Assembly: GCA_034437455.1 (NCBI GenBank)
Contig: DAOTUB010000107.1
Coordinates: 1-33,023 of the forward strand
Source of the DNA: DAOTUB01 sp034437455
GTDB taxonomy: Bacteria > Chloroflexota > Anaerolineae > B4-G1
Direction of reading: 5' to 3'
DNA length: 33,023 bases
In this document: positions 15,667 to 23,995 of the stretch, piece by piece
Numbering within the stretch: position 1 is the stretch's first letter
How the letters are laid out: every line of letters begins with the position of its first letter
The notes under the pieces: model-generated
Told to the model about the DNA's origin: nothing
Seen by the model: the letters and a program-made list of their open reading frames with translations, nothing else
The model's database searches: none
Made by a program: the position numbers and the translations under genes

Positions 15667-15675
15667 ATTATAACA
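15667..15675 (-). promoter_or_regulatory. Extended -10 promoter of nth, nearly leaderless
   Basis: On the minus strand TGT-TATAAT forms a consensus -10 with the extended TGn motif; the -35 region (TTCCTT) is poor. A transcript starting about seven bases later would begin only a few bases before ATG 15656, implying a leaderless or near-leaderless nth mRNA. Confidence 0.5.
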
Positions 15676-15817
15676 CAGTGCGCCAATTGAAGGAACTGCC
15701 GAACTGCATTGCACCGCCTCGCTCTCGTCAAGTGGACCACAAATCTTTACTCGATCATTTTCAGATGCGATTTCCCCAGACACCAATATGCAGACCCTTT
15801 TCTCTCTCGCCATAATG

Positions 15818-15826
15818 TGCTACAAT
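15818..15826 (+). promoter_or_regulatory. Extended -10 promoter of the cNMP/PH protein gene
   Basis: TGC-TACAAT lies 23 bases before the chosen ATG 15849, and a TGAGGAGA ribosome-binding site (15833-15840) lies between them. No good -35 is visible. Together with the minus-strand box at 15667 it makes the 192-base gap a divergent promoter region with no gene of its own. Confidence 0.45.
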
Positions 15827-15848
15827 GGTGCCTGAGGAGAGAGCCGAG

Positions 15849-17561
15849 ATGGTCGACGATATCGCAAGACAACTCAAACAAACCAGGCTGTTTTCTGCGC
15901 TCAAGCGGAGTGATCTCAATGCAATCGCTAAACTGATTGAACGGAAACACTACCTGGCTGGAAGCATCGTCTGTCAGCAGGGAGAGATCGGCCGTACCGC
16001 CTACTTTGTCGAAAGCGGTCTACTGCGCGTGTTGCACATCAACCCGGAGGGCATTGAGCGAGAGGTCGGCCAGATGAGACCGGGCGATTATTTCGGCGAG
16101 ACCTCGCTCCTGGTGGGAGAGCCGCGCGATGCCACCGTCGAAGTGGCACCAGAGACCGTCCTGGTCGCTGAGGAAGCCGTCCTGCTCAGCCTGCACAAAG
16201 AGGATTTCGACCACCTGATCGAGGAGCGGCCCTCGATACTCGACGCGCTGCAGATGCGCCCCGACGTGGAGAAAAAACGATACGCCCCCCGCTTCAAGTG
16301 GCAGGAGCCGAGCGAGGTGGTGATCGTTCACACGCACAAACACCCGGCGGTGTTGATCATCCACTTACTCTTTCCCCTCTTTGTACTGCTGTTGGATGTG
16401 ATCGGCTGCGGCTATTGGTATTTGCAAACCGGGGCCGCCGTGGCACTGATCGCAGGGGGGGTGTTGGCGTTGCTCCCGGTGGGATTCTCGGTCTATTTGA
16501 TCCTGGATCACGAAAACGACGACTATATTGTGACAAACAAGCGCGTGGTACACGAGGAACGTGAATTCCTCATCCGCGAACGGCGTGCCGAAGCCCCTCT
16601 GCGCGCCATTCAGAACATTCAGCAGCTTCAGGAGGGATTGTGGGCGCAGCTATTCGACCTCGGCGATCTGATTATCGAGACCGCCGGAGAGCGCGGCGTG
16701 GTGGTCTTTCGTCAGATTCCGAATCTGGCGGATGTTCAAGAGGCTATCTTTGAGCAAATGCGCCGCTTACAGGCCATGGCCCGAGCCGAGGAACGCGCCG
16801 CCGTCCGGGATGTACTGCGACGTCAATTCGACCTCTCGGCTCCTGAAGAGCCTGCTCCAGAGCCAGAGACATCCCCTCCCCCAAGGGATTCCGCACCAGA
16901 TCTCGCGCAGTTACTCGCGCCTTTGCGCTTCCTGCGTTACTTTTGGCCTCCCATGCGCCACGAAGAGGGGGATGCCATCATCTGGCACAAGCACTGGATC
17001 GCTCTGATCAGGCCGATAGCGCTTCCTACGACGCTCATACTTGCCGTCACGCTTGCTGCCATCTGGCTGGTCTCTCGCACTCCTGGAAACCTGATGCCCA
17101 CCTTGATCGCCTACGGGACCGTGATCGCTTTCCTGTTCCCCTGGTGGCTGTGGGCCTTTGACGATTGGAAGAACGACATCTACCAGGTGACCAGCTCGCG
17201 CATCATTGACATCGAGCAACTGCCCTTCTCCCTACGCGAGGAACGCCGCGAGGCCAGCCTGGGTGCGATCCAGAACATCAATTTGGAGATCCCCGGCTTT
17301 TGGGGAAGATTGTTGAACTATGGTTCGGTGACCATCGAAACGGCCGGAGTCCAGCCGTTCACCTTTGATCAGGTCCATAATCCTCGGGGCGTCCAGGCCG
17401 ACATCTTTCGTCGCGTGGAGGCTTTCCAGCAACGATTGCGCCAGCAAGAGACCGAGCGTCACCAGAACGAACTGCTCGACTGGTTCGCCGCTTACGACAA
17501 GATGCGCCGCTCGGCGGCTTCTGCAACTCAGTCGCCATCTTTGGATCAGCAGGAGTTTTGA
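15849..17561 (+). CDS. Cyclic-nucleotide-binding domain fused to two membrane-PH (DUF304-like) modules
   Basis: A 570-residue protein. Residues 10-125 are a cNMP-binding domain; the phosphate cassette FGETSLLVGEPRDATVEV keeps the Glu (E84) and Arg (R93) that hold the cyclic nucleotide. Two similar modules follow, each a pair of membrane helices then a bacterial PH-like domain: the first (about 160-300) has DYIVTNKRVVHEER and LRAIQNIQQLQEGLWAQLFDLGD, the second (about 375-520) has IYQVTSSRIIDIEQ and LGAIQNINLEIPGFWGRLLNYG. A Pro/Glu-rich linker separates them. It may sense cNMP at the membrane; output is unknown. ATG 15849 has the better ribosome-binding site than 15825. Confidence 0.87.
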   Translation: MVDDIARQLKQTRLFSALKRSDLNAIAKLIERKHYLAGSIVCQQGEIGRTAYFVESGLLRVLHINPEGIEREVGQMRPGDYFGETSLLVGEPRDATVEVAPETVLVAEEAVLLSLHKEDFDHLIEERPSILDALQMRPDVEKKRYAPRFKWQEPSEVVIVHTHKHPAVLIIHLLFPLFVLLLDVIGCGYWYLQTGAAVALIAGGVLALLPVGFSVYLILDHENDDYIVTNKRVVHEEREFLIRERRAEAPLRAIQNIQQLQEGLWAQLFDLGDLIIETAGERGVVVFRQIPNLADVQEAIFEQMRRLQAMARAEERAAVRDVLRRQFDLSAPEEPAPEPETSPPPRDSAPDLAQLLAPLRFLRYFWPPMRHEEGDAIIWHKHWIALIRPIALPTTLILAVTLAAIWLVSRTPGNLMPTLIAYGTVIAFLFPWWLWAFDDWKNDIYQVTSSRIIDIEQLPFSLREERREASLGAIQNINLEIPGFWGRLLNYGSVTIETAGVQPFTFDQVHNPRGVQADIFRRVEAFQQRLRQQETERHQNELLDWFAAYDKMRRSAASATQSPSLDQQEF

Positions 17562-17564
17562 ACC

Positions 17565-18140
17565 ATGTCTCTACGACCAATTGTGCTTTCGGATGATCCA
17601 CTCCTGCGCGAGACATCGCGCCGCGTGCGGCGCGTCAGCCCAGATTTGCAGGAACTCGTTGACGATATGATCGAGACGATGCACGCGGGCAACGGCATCG
17701 GCCTGACCGCCGTGCAGGTCGGCGTGCCCGAGCGCGTCATTGTCGTCCAGGCGCTCAAAGAGCCAGAGGAGGACACGGAAGAGGTAGAAGAAGAAGAGCT
17801 TCGCCTCGGCGAACTCTACGTGGTTATCAACCCCGAACTGGCGCGCACCTCCCGCGAGATGGAGGAGGGGATCGAGGGCTGTCTCTCCGTCCCCGGCTGG
17901 GTGGGGATGGTCTCGCGTCACTGTAGCGTCACCGTCAAGGGCATGGATCTGGAGGGAAAAGACGTGCGCATCAAGGCGGATGGGTTTCTGGCTCGCGTCT
18001 TTCAGCACGAGATCGATCACTGTCACGGCGTTCTCTTTATTGACCACATTGATGACCCGGAGAAAATTTGGCCTGTGGAGGAGGGGGAGGAAGAAGCAAC
18101 AGAGGCAGCGGCTCATCTTCGTCAGGCTTCCCCTGAATGA
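17565..18140 (+). CDS. def: Peptide deformylase
   Basis: A 191-residue metalloenzyme that removes the formyl group from new protein N-termini. The three signature motifs are present: GIGLTAVQVG (44-53, with Thr where Ala is usual), EGCLSVPG with metal ligand C106, and QHEIDH with ligands H148 and H152 and catalytic E149. An acidic insertion, about residues 66-79, is rich in Glu. The C-terminal tail after HIDDPEKIW is Glu/Ala-rich. It starts three bases after the upstream stop and is followed by the coiled-coil genes, so it is likely part of the same transcript. Confidence 0.95.
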   Translation: MSLRPIVLSDDPLLRETSRRVRRVSPDLQELVDDMIETMHAGNGIGLTAVQVGVPERVIVVQALKEPEEDTEEVEEEELRLGELYVVINPELARTSREMEEGIEGCLSVPGWVGMVSRHCSVTVKGMDLEGKDVRIKADGFLARVFQHEIDHCHGVLFIDHIDDPEKIWPVEEGEEEATEAAAHLRQASPE

Positions 18141-18158
18141 TGGATGGAGGAGGCGCGT

Positions 18159-19151
18159 ATGGAATCCGAGAATCAGATAGAGAATAAAGAGATGAGAAAA
18201 GAGGCGATGGCGCTCGTGGTGGATCTCAACCGGGCCACGGTGGAGGAACTGCAAGCTATTTCTGGAATCGGGCCGACCCTGGCCGAGCGCATCACCACGT
18301 ACCGCGAGACGGTCCACCCGTTCGAGGAACCGGTCGAGATCACCGCCGTGCCCGGCATCAGCGAAAAGACGTACCGCGCTATCGCCGATCACCTGACAGT
18401 TGCGCCAGTCGAGCCGCTTTCTGTCTCAGAAGAGCCCTCCGAAGAGGAGAGGGCCCTCGAAATCGATGTGGAACCGCCAAAATCCACAGAGGTCATGGCC
18501 CTTCTCCCGGCAGAACTCTCACCCGAGGAGAAAGCCGCACCTGAAGCCGAGGAGGAACCATCGGAGGCGATCTCTCCGCCGGAAGAGCTTGCCCAGGAGA
18601 AGCGCGTTCCCGAACCTCAGGCGGAAGCGCCAGAGATCCCACCGCCCCAGGTCGCGCCTGTGCCCGCGCCTCCGGCTCCCCGGCGGAGCGGCCTGGCCTG
18701 GCTCTGGTCGGCGCTACTGGGAGGACTGCTGGGGATGATTTTCACGCTCCTGGTACTCTCTGGCATCAATGGCTCCCTCGACGTCAGTCACAGTCCGGCC
18801 GTCCTCCAGGTGAAGGATCAGATGAGCGGTCTGGCGACCGAGATGGACTCGTTGCGGGGAGAGATTGGCGGGCTGAGGCAGCGGCTCGACGAACTGGGGG
18901 GACTGACGGCCCGGATGGAGCAAGCCGAGTCGGCGGTGGACGATCTGCGCGGAGAGATGGCGACCCTCGAAGAGCAGGCCGGCGCCCTGGAGGAGAAAGC
19001 AGATGCCATCGTGGAGGATCTGGCGGCGATAGAGGCCCAGACGCAACAGATGGGAACGTTTTTCCAGCGGCTCCAGGCGCTACTGAGCGAACTTTTTGGC
19101 GAGGCGGAGGGGACGGCGATGCCAACGCCAACTCCGACCCCTAGCCAGTGA
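18159..19151 (+). CDS. Helix-hairpin-helix protein with membrane anchor and coiled coil
   Basis: A 330-residue protein of unknown function. Residues about 20-75 are a ComEA-like double helix-hairpin-helix (VDLNRATVEELQAISGIGPTLAERI, then ITAVPGISEKTYRAI), a fold that binds DNA without sequence preference. A Pro/Glu-rich linker (about 80-172) leads to one membrane helix (LAWLWSALLGGLLGMIFTLL, about 180-200). A coiled coil follows to about 310, and the tail is Thr/Pro-rich. The HhH end would be cytoplasmic and the coiled coil outside if the positive-inside rule holds. The start ATG 18159 has GGAGGAGG upstream. It may tie the chromosome to the membrane; this is inference. Confidence 0.8.
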   Translation: MESENQIENKEMRKEAMALVVDLNRATVEELQAISGIGPTLAERITTYRETVHPFEEPVEITAVPGISEKTYRAIADHLTVAPVEPLSVSEEPSEEERALEIDVEPPKSTEVMALLPAELSPEEKAAPEAEEEPSEAISPPEELAQEKRVPEPQAEAPEIPPPQVAPVPAPPAPRRSGLAWLWSALLGGLLGMIFTLLVLSGINGSLDVSHSPAVLQVKDQMSGLATEMDSLRGEIGGLRQRLDELGGLTARMEQAESAVDDLRGEMATLEEQAGALEEKADAIVEDLAAIEAQTQQMGTFFQRLQALLSELFGEAEGTAMPTPTPTPSQ

Positions 19152-19164
19152 GGAGGTGAGAGAA

Positions 19165-20046
19165 ATGACAGTACAACAACCAACCCCATCGGGCAACGTT
19201 TTGATGCGCGCGTTTGCGCGCGTGATCGTGGGCTTTTTCCGCTTGCTGCTCATCCTGATCCTGGGGCTTTTGCTGGGCGCGGCGCTCTACTTTGGCGTGC
19301 CCTGGGCCTATCGCAACCTGGTGCTGCCGGTGCAAGAAAACATCGCGCGCGTCGCCGTGATCGAGGTTCGGATGGACCGGGAACAGGAACGATTGCAAGA
19401 GGAGAACCGCGCCCTCCAGGAGCGCATCACGGCGCTGGAGACCAAGATCGCCCAGTTGCGCGAGGAGGCGGACGTTCAAGACCAGGATCAAAAGGCGCTC
19501 GAGGAACACGATCAAAAACTGGCGGAGCAGATCGCCCTGGTCGAGAGCGATCTGGAGGCTCAGCAGCAGAGCATGGGGGAAACGCGCTCCGAGCTGGAGG
19601 ATGCCATCGCCGAGCTGAGCCAGCAGACCGATGATACCCAGGCACAGCTCGAGAACTATTTGGACGAAACCGAGGGCCAGGTAGCGGGCGCTTATGGGCG
19701 GCTGGATGATCTGGAGGGCCGGCTGATGCTCTTCCAGACGGCGCAGGATCTGCTGCACGTGCGGCTCCTGCTGCTGGAGGAAAACCCCCGGATGGCGCGC
19801 GAGGCGGTGGAACTGGCGATCTCTCACCTGGAGCGGGCCATCGCCTTGATGCCGGCGCAGGCCGAGACGCTGGACGATCTACGGGAGCGCATGCAGGCGT
19901 TGGATGCGCTCATTGCCGCCGACTCGTTCCGCGTGCGCCCGGACCTGGAGGCGCTCTGGGCCGACGTGATGGACCTGGTGGCGCCCTCGCCGTCGCGGTT
20001 GCCCGCTGCGTCTGTCTCGCCTGTGCCGACCCCGGCTACACCATAG
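19165..20046 (+). CDS. Membrane-anchored coiled-coil protein
   Basis: A 293-residue protein with one hydrophobic helix at about 20-48, then a long Glu/Gln-rich coiled coil (about 60-200), then a helical Ala/Leu-rich domain (LEENPRMAREAVELAISHLERAIALMP, resembling a TPR-type pair) and a Pro/Ser/Thr tail. I recognise no family. The plan parallels the preceding gene (membrane helix, coiled coil, Pro/Thr tail), which suggests that the two products may interact along the envelope. AGGAGG at 19151-19156 marks ATG 19165; the longer frame from 19096 overlaps the previous gene without support. Spacing is 13 bases. Confidence 0.8.
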   Translation: MTVQQPTPSGNVLMRAFARVIVGFFRLLLILILGLLLGAALYFGVPWAYRNLVLPVQENIARVAVIEVRMDREQERLQEENRALQERITALETKIAQLREEADVQDQDQKALEEHDQKLAEQIALVESDLEAQQQSMGETRSELEDAIAELSQQTDDTQAQLENYLDETEGQVAGAYGRLDDLEGRLMLFQTAQDLLHVRLLLLEENPRMAREAVELAISHLERAIALMPAQAETLDDLRERMQALDALIAADSFRVRPDLEALWADVMDLVAPSPSRLPAASVSPVPTPATP

Positions 20047-20097
20047 ACCTGGCGAAACGCGCTGATTTTATGGGTGCTGGGCAAGGAGAGGAGGGGA

Positions 20098-21153
20098 ATG
20101 GGGGGCCAGCGGAAAGGACGATTGATATGGAAAAGAGTAGGACTGGGGTTTCTGGGAATCCTGTTCTTTCTCTTCGCTTTGGGGTTGATGAAGGAGGGAA
20201 CAGGAGGACTGGCGCCGCTGCTTCACGGGCACCTCCAGGTCTCCAACATCGCCAACAGCTTGGGGATTGGCTGGCTGATGGCCTACCTGATTCTGAGCGG
20301 GTCGCCGGCGGCGGCTGCGGCCATGGCCCTGTTGAGCGCCGACGCGCTCTCGTCTCCCCAGGCCCTCACGATGGTCGCCGGATCGCGCATGGGCGCTTCT
20401 TCCGTCGTTTTGCTCATCGGGTTCATCTACGCCCTGCGGGGCCACGAACACCGGATCACCTTTACCCCGGGCGTGCTTTCCCTCCTGCTGACCGGCTCGA
20501 TCCAACTGTTGAGCTTGCCGATAGGATTGCTGATGCTCGACTACGACTGGCTGGAGCATCTCTCTCTTCCCGCCTTGGAGAGGCTGGCGGTTGGCCTCAA
20601 CGGGGGCTTGGATCCTCTGATCGGCTCCCTGACCTTTCTGCCCAGTTGGACGCTGTTTGTCATCGGGGTAGGCCTGGCCATACTCAGTTTTCGTCTTTTC
20701 GACCAGGTCATCCCTCAAGTTCACCTGGAGAGAACCAACTTTGAGCAGATCCCCCGCCTGGTCTACCGCCCCGAGGTCATGTTTTTGATCGGCATGGCGA
20801 TCACGCTGGTGACTATGTCTGTCTCCACCTCGGTGAGCATTCTGGTCCCTCTTTCCACCCGCGGCTATGTGCGTCGGGAGAACATCATCCCCTACATCCT
20901 GGGGGCGAATATCTCCACGATGGTGGATACCCTGGTCGCGGCGGCTTTGCTCGGAGATCCACGAGCGGTGACCGTGATCGCCGTATACGCGGTCTCTACA
21001 ACTCTGGTCTCCTTGCTCGTCATTGTGCTGGCGTATTCCTTTTACGAGCAGAGCATCTTGACTGCCCTGGCTCGGATCACCCGCCGGCAGAGAAATTTCA
21101 CGCTCTTTATGGGCGTCATTGTCGTTGTCCCTATACTGCTGATCTTTTCATAA
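20098..21153 (+). CDS. Na/Pi-cotransporter-like membrane protein
   Basis: A 351-residue polytopic protein with about eight to nine membrane helices. The segment TMSVSTSVSILVPLSTRGYVRRENIIPYILGANISTMVDTLVAAALLGDPR, taken piecewise, matches the second repeat of the Na/Pi-cotransporter (PF02690) fold, with its S-T-S substrate loop and the LGANI-T motif. The first repeat is weaker (NSLGIGWLMAYLILSGSPAAAAAMALLSADALS). It lacks the C-terminal PhoU-like domain of many bacterial homologues. Ligand may be phosphate or another anion. ATG 20098 follows a long GGAGAGGAGGGG site. The UspA gene follows after 18 bases, pointing to a shared operon. Confidence 0.8.
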   Translation: MGGQRKGRLIWKRVGLGFLGILFFLFALGLMKEGTGGLAPLLHGHLQVSNIANSLGIGWLMAYLILSGSPAAAAAMALLSADALSSPQALTMVAGSRMGASSVVLLIGFIYALRGHEHRITFTPGVLSLLLTGSIQLLSLPIGLLMLDYDWLEHLSLPALERLAVGLNGGLDPLIGSLTFLPSWTLFVIGVGLAILSFRLFDQVIPQVHLERTNFEQIPRLVYRPEVMFLIGMAITLVTMSVSTSVSILVPLSTRGYVRRENIIPYILGANISTMVDTLVAAALLGDPRAVTVIAVYAVSTTLVSLLVIVLAYSFYEQSILTALARITRRQRNFTLFMGVIVVVPILLIFS

Positions 21154-21171
21154 CGTGGATGGTGAACAACT

Positions 21172-21981
21172 ATGAAAATTTTGCTCTGTGCCAATGGTAC
21201 TCCCCACGCAGCCCAAGCGTTGGAGCTGGGGGCGAACATCGCGCGGAAGGCAGCGACGTTTGTGGACATTCTGGTCGTCGCCGAACGCGACCATGAGGAA
21301 GCTCATCGTCTGGCCGCGGCGACTGCCGCCGAGCTAAAAGCTGCCCAGATCCCCGTCACCCTCTATCAACGAGTGGGCCGGATAGATGAAGAGGCGGTTC
21401 GGCAGGTGCAGGTCGCCTCGTATGACTTGATCGTCATCGGCAGCCGGGGGCGGCGGGGAGTGCTGCGGCTGTTGATGGGATCGGTGGCCCTCCGTGTCGT
21501 CGAGCACGCGCCAGCGCCGGTTCTGGTGGTCAAGGGGCGCGCCCGCGAACTTGGACGATTCCTAGTCTGCTCCTCCGCCGGTCCTATGAGCGAGCGCACG
21601 GTCCAGTTCGCCGGTCGGCTGGCCCGGTCTCTGGGGGCCTCGGTGACCTTGCTCCACGTCATGTCTCAGTTGCCGCTGACCGAGACCGCATTTCTGGACG
21701 ATCTGGAGGCGTCGGCGGAGGAACTGATCCAGCGCGGATCGCGCGAGGGACTTCACCTCGGTCGAATGCTGGACCTGCTGGCGGAGGAGGGTCAGCCAGG
21801 CCGCGCTGTGGTTCGACACGGCCTGGTGCGGGACGAGATCGTCGCCGAAGGGCAGAGGGGCCAATACGATCTAGTGGTGATCGGCGCTCACGTCACCCCG
21901 GGTCTGAACGCACGCATAGTGGACGACTTGACCGCCGAGATCTTGTTGGCGGCCAACCGCCCCGTGCTGGTGATCTACTGA
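21172..21981 (+). CDS. Tandem universal stress protein (UspA x2)
   Basis: A 269-residue cytoplasmic protein made of two Usp domains (about 1-122 and 126-269). The first keeps the ATP-binding pattern G-x2-G-x9-G-S in GSRGRRGVLRLLMGS and ends APVLVVKG. In the second the motif is degenerate (GAHVTPGLNARIVDDLT) though the end RPVLVIY is kept, so probably only one half binds nucleotide. Usp proteins are signalling or stress factors that often modulate membrane transporters. It sits between the transporter and a DUF2270 membrane protein, in line with that role. Start ATG 21172. Confidence 0.9.
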   Translation: MKILLCANGTPHAAQALELGANIARKAATFVDILVVAERDHEEAHRLAAATAAELKAAQIPVTLYQRVGRIDEEAVRQVQVASYDLIVIGSRGRRGVLRLLMGSVALRVVEHAPAPVLVVKGRARELGRFLVCSSAGPMSERTVQFAGRLARSLGASVTLLHVMSQLPLTETAFLDDLEASAEELIQRGSREGLHLGRMLDLLAEEGQPGRAVVRHGLVRDEIVAEGQRGQYDLVVIGAHVTPGLNARIVDDLTAEILLAANRPVLVIY

Positions 21982-21987
21982 GCCGCT

Positions 21988-22038
21988 GTAGTGACTGTAG
22001 TGACGACTTTAGTCGTTGCCCACTGCGAAAATCGCTAC
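21988..22038. repeat. REP/BIME-like element in an operon spacer
   Basis: GTAG (21988 and 21997) next to hairpin ACGACT-TT-AGTCGT (22003-22016), and on the other side GCGA-AAA-TCGC (22025-22035) running into CTAC (22035-22038). The layout GTAG-hairpin-hairpin-CTAC equals the cores of the other elements in this window, with different stem sequence and without flanking TIRs. It separates the UspA and DUF2270 genes and will be in their mRNA. Confidence 0.6.
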
Positions 22039-22069
22039 TATGAGCGCCGAATCAAAAGAACGAGGAACG

Positions 22070-23092
22070 ATGACCGAACAGGCCGAATCTCTGAACCGCG
22101 AAGAATGCGCGTGGACTTTTAGGGGCAACCAATTGGAGCCGGCCAGCTTTGCGACGGCGATGATTCACTTCTATCGTGGGGAGATGGGTCGGGCCACCAC
22201 CTGGCGCACCCGGCTGGATACCACGACCAACTGGGCGGTGGTCACCGTGGCGGCGGCGCTCACCTTTGTCTTTGGCTCGCCGCAGCATCCCCATTTCATG
22301 CTCCTACTGGTGCTGTTGCTGGTGCTCACGTTTCTGTACATCGAGGCTCGCCGCTATCGGTACTATGCGCTCTGGTCTCAACGGGTGCGTCTGATGGAGA
22401 CGGATTTTTTCGCCGCGATGCTCGCGCCGCCCTTCTGTCCTTCCGCGGATTGGGCGGATCGCCTTTCGGAGAGCTTGCTCCATCCTCACTTTCCCATCGC
22501 TCAGTGGGAGGCGATTGGTCGGCGGTTTTACCACACCTACATTTGGCTGATCACCCTGCTGCTCCTCAGTTGGGTAGCCAAACTCTCCATCCATCCGGCG
22601 CTGGCGGCAGACCTGGCCACGATCATTGAGAGGGCCGCCGTCGGGGCCATTCCTGGGCTCTGGGTGGTGACCGCCGCCGGGATGACATACGGGACGATGG
22701 CCGCGCTGGCGGCGGCGGCAAAGATGCCAGATACCTGGCGCGAGGCCCTGCCGCAGCCGCTGCGTCAATTGGCAAGAGTATTGCGACGAACAGCTGGCCC
22801 TCTGGCAACCATGGCTCGTCCCCAGGATCAAATAGCCATCATCATCACCAGTCGCGGGCAGGCGATCGCCTCCCGGCTCTTGGAGGAGCTGAAGCGCGGA
22901 GTGACGGCGCTGGAAGGGACTGGAATGTATACGGGCGAGACGCGAGACGTGCTGCTGTGTGCCATAACTGACGTGCAGGCGGCTCACCTGGAAGAGATCG
23001 TGCGCCAGATTGACCAGAAAGCGTTCGTCGTCGTCAGTCGGGCGGCGGATGTGAGGGGGGGCGGATTCAAGCCCTTTGACGTCCCCGGTTGA
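22070..23092 (+). CDS. DUF2270 membrane protein with C-terminal DUF2179 domain
   Basis: A 340-residue protein. The N-terminal 200 residues resemble DUF2270 predicted membrane proteins: FATAMIHFYRGEMGRATTWRTRLDTTTNWAVV, EARRYRYYALWSQRVRLMETDFFA and a long hydrophobic pair. The last 90 residues (AIIITSRGQAIASRLLEEL, GVTALEGTGMYTGETRDVLLCAI, FVVVSRAADVRGGGF) match DUF2179, the ferredoxin-like cytoplasmic domain of YitT proteins, which resembles PII-type small-molecule sensors. A regulatory domain on a membrane protein is the likeliest reading; function is unknown. ATG 22070 has GAGGA upstream; starts at 22016 and 22040 fall in the repeat region. Confidence 0.82.
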   Translation: MTEQAESLNREECAWTFRGNQLEPASFATAMIHFYRGEMGRATTWRTRLDTTTNWAVVTVAAALTFVFGSPQHPHFMLLLVLLLVLTFLYIEARRYRYYALWSQRVRLMETDFFAAMLAPPFCPSADWADRLSESLLHPHFPIAQWEAIGRRFYHTYIWLITLLLLSWVAKLSIHPALAADLATIIERAAVGAIPGLWVVTAAGMTYGTMAALAAAAKMPDTWREALPQPLRQLARVLRRTAGPLATMARPQDQIAIIITSRGQAIASRLLEELKRGVTALEGTGMYTGETRDVLLCAITDVQAAHLEEIVRQIDQKAFVVVSRAADVRGGGFKPFDVPG

Positions 23093-23139
23093 GGTGCAAC
23101 GCACAAGGAGATTTCGGGAGAATGGGCGAAGGGGATCGT

Positions 23140-23562
23140 ATGAAAAAAATATTATGCGCGACGCGAGGAGGCGAGGCCAGCTACCGCACTCAGGATGAGG
23201 CCATCACGCTGGCCCTGGAATACGGCGCGGAGCTGTTGTTCCTGTACGTGGTGGACATAAAGTTCTTGGCCAGGACAGCGCGGGCCGTTCGGCCCGACGT
23301 GGTGGCGGCCGAGATGGAAAAGATGGGCGAATTCCTGCTCGCCCTGGCCCAGGAGCGCGCCCAGGAGCGAGGGGGTTCGGCGCGCTGCATCCTGCGCCAC
23401 GGCGACCTGCGTCAAGAACTACAAGCCGTCGCCTGTGAGGAAGCGGTCGATCTGGTCGTGATGGGTCAGCCCGGTGCGGAGAGTGTCTTTATGCCGGCCG
23501 ACCTGAAGGCATGCGCCCTCGATATCGAGCGCGAGGCAGGAGCAGAAACTCGTATCGTATGA
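23140..23562 (+). CDS. Single-domain UspA-like protein
   Basis: A 140-residue protein with a Usp-type Rossmann fold: KKILCATRGGEASYRTQDEAITLALEYGAELLFLYVVD at the start and LRHGDLRQELQAVACEEAVDLVVMGQPGAES in the second half. The G-x2-G-x9-G ATP loop is missing; the residues after MGQPGAES are unlike it, so ATP binding is doubtful. The start ATG 23140 follows AAGGGG. It is the last gene in the plus-strand run and faces the convergent cupin gene across 77 bases in which I see only a short palindrome (ACTGGTTCCAGT) and a T-run near 23634. Confidence 0.8.
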   Translation: MKKILCATRGGEASYRTQDEAITLALEYGAELLFLYVVDIKFLARTARAVRPDVVAAEMEKMGEFLLALAQERAQERGGSARCILRHGDLRQELQAVACEEAVDLVVMGQPGAESVFMPADLKACALDIEREAGAETRIV

Positions 23563-23639
23563 TGTGCAAAGACTGGTTCCAGTTTCTATGGCGATACGGT
23601 CGTCCGAGATCGGGTCAGTCGTTTTGAACGCGCCTTTTT

Positions 23640-23972
23640 TCACTCTTCGGGATGCGGGATGACGCAGATGAACCGTAAAACTCCCTCCCCGGTGTTTCGG
23701 TAACCGTGCGGCTCGTCGGGTGGAATGTATAGAGCGATGTTAGGCTGCATGGCCATCTCTCCATCCGGCCCTTGCACCACCCCCTCGCCCTCCAGGACAA
23801 AAATCTCGTGCTCGTAGGGGTGCTGGTGGGTATCAAAGACAGCTCCGGGCTGAAACTCGACGACCCGCATGGCAAAGTTGGGCGCGCCTTCCGGCTTCCC
23901 AATGACCCAGTGCATGGATTTGTCCTCGCCGACAGGTTCTTCGGTCACGTTACGATAATCTCGGCTTAGCAT
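23640..23972 (-). CDS. Small cupin-domain protein
   Basis: A 110-residue single-domain cupin. The metal-binding motifs are visible: THQHPYEHEIFVLEGEG (motif 1, with His, His and Glu ligands) and PPDEPHGYRNTGEGVLRFICV (motif 2, with the last His). Such proteins range from isomerases to dioxygenases to sensors, so function is open. The start ATG 23972 has a GGAGGGAG site; earlier in-frame codons to 24062 run into the next gene. It follows the DUF4177-like gene by 23 bases and may be co-transcribed with it. Confidence 0.85.
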   Translation of the reverse strand: MLSRDYRNVTEEPVGEDKSMHWVIGKPEGAPNFAMRVVEFQPGAVFDTHQHPYEHEIFVLEGEGVVQGPDGEMAMQPNIALYIPPDEPHGYRNTGEGVLRFICVIPHPEE

Positions 23973-23995
23973 ACTCCCTCCTACATGGTCTTTGT

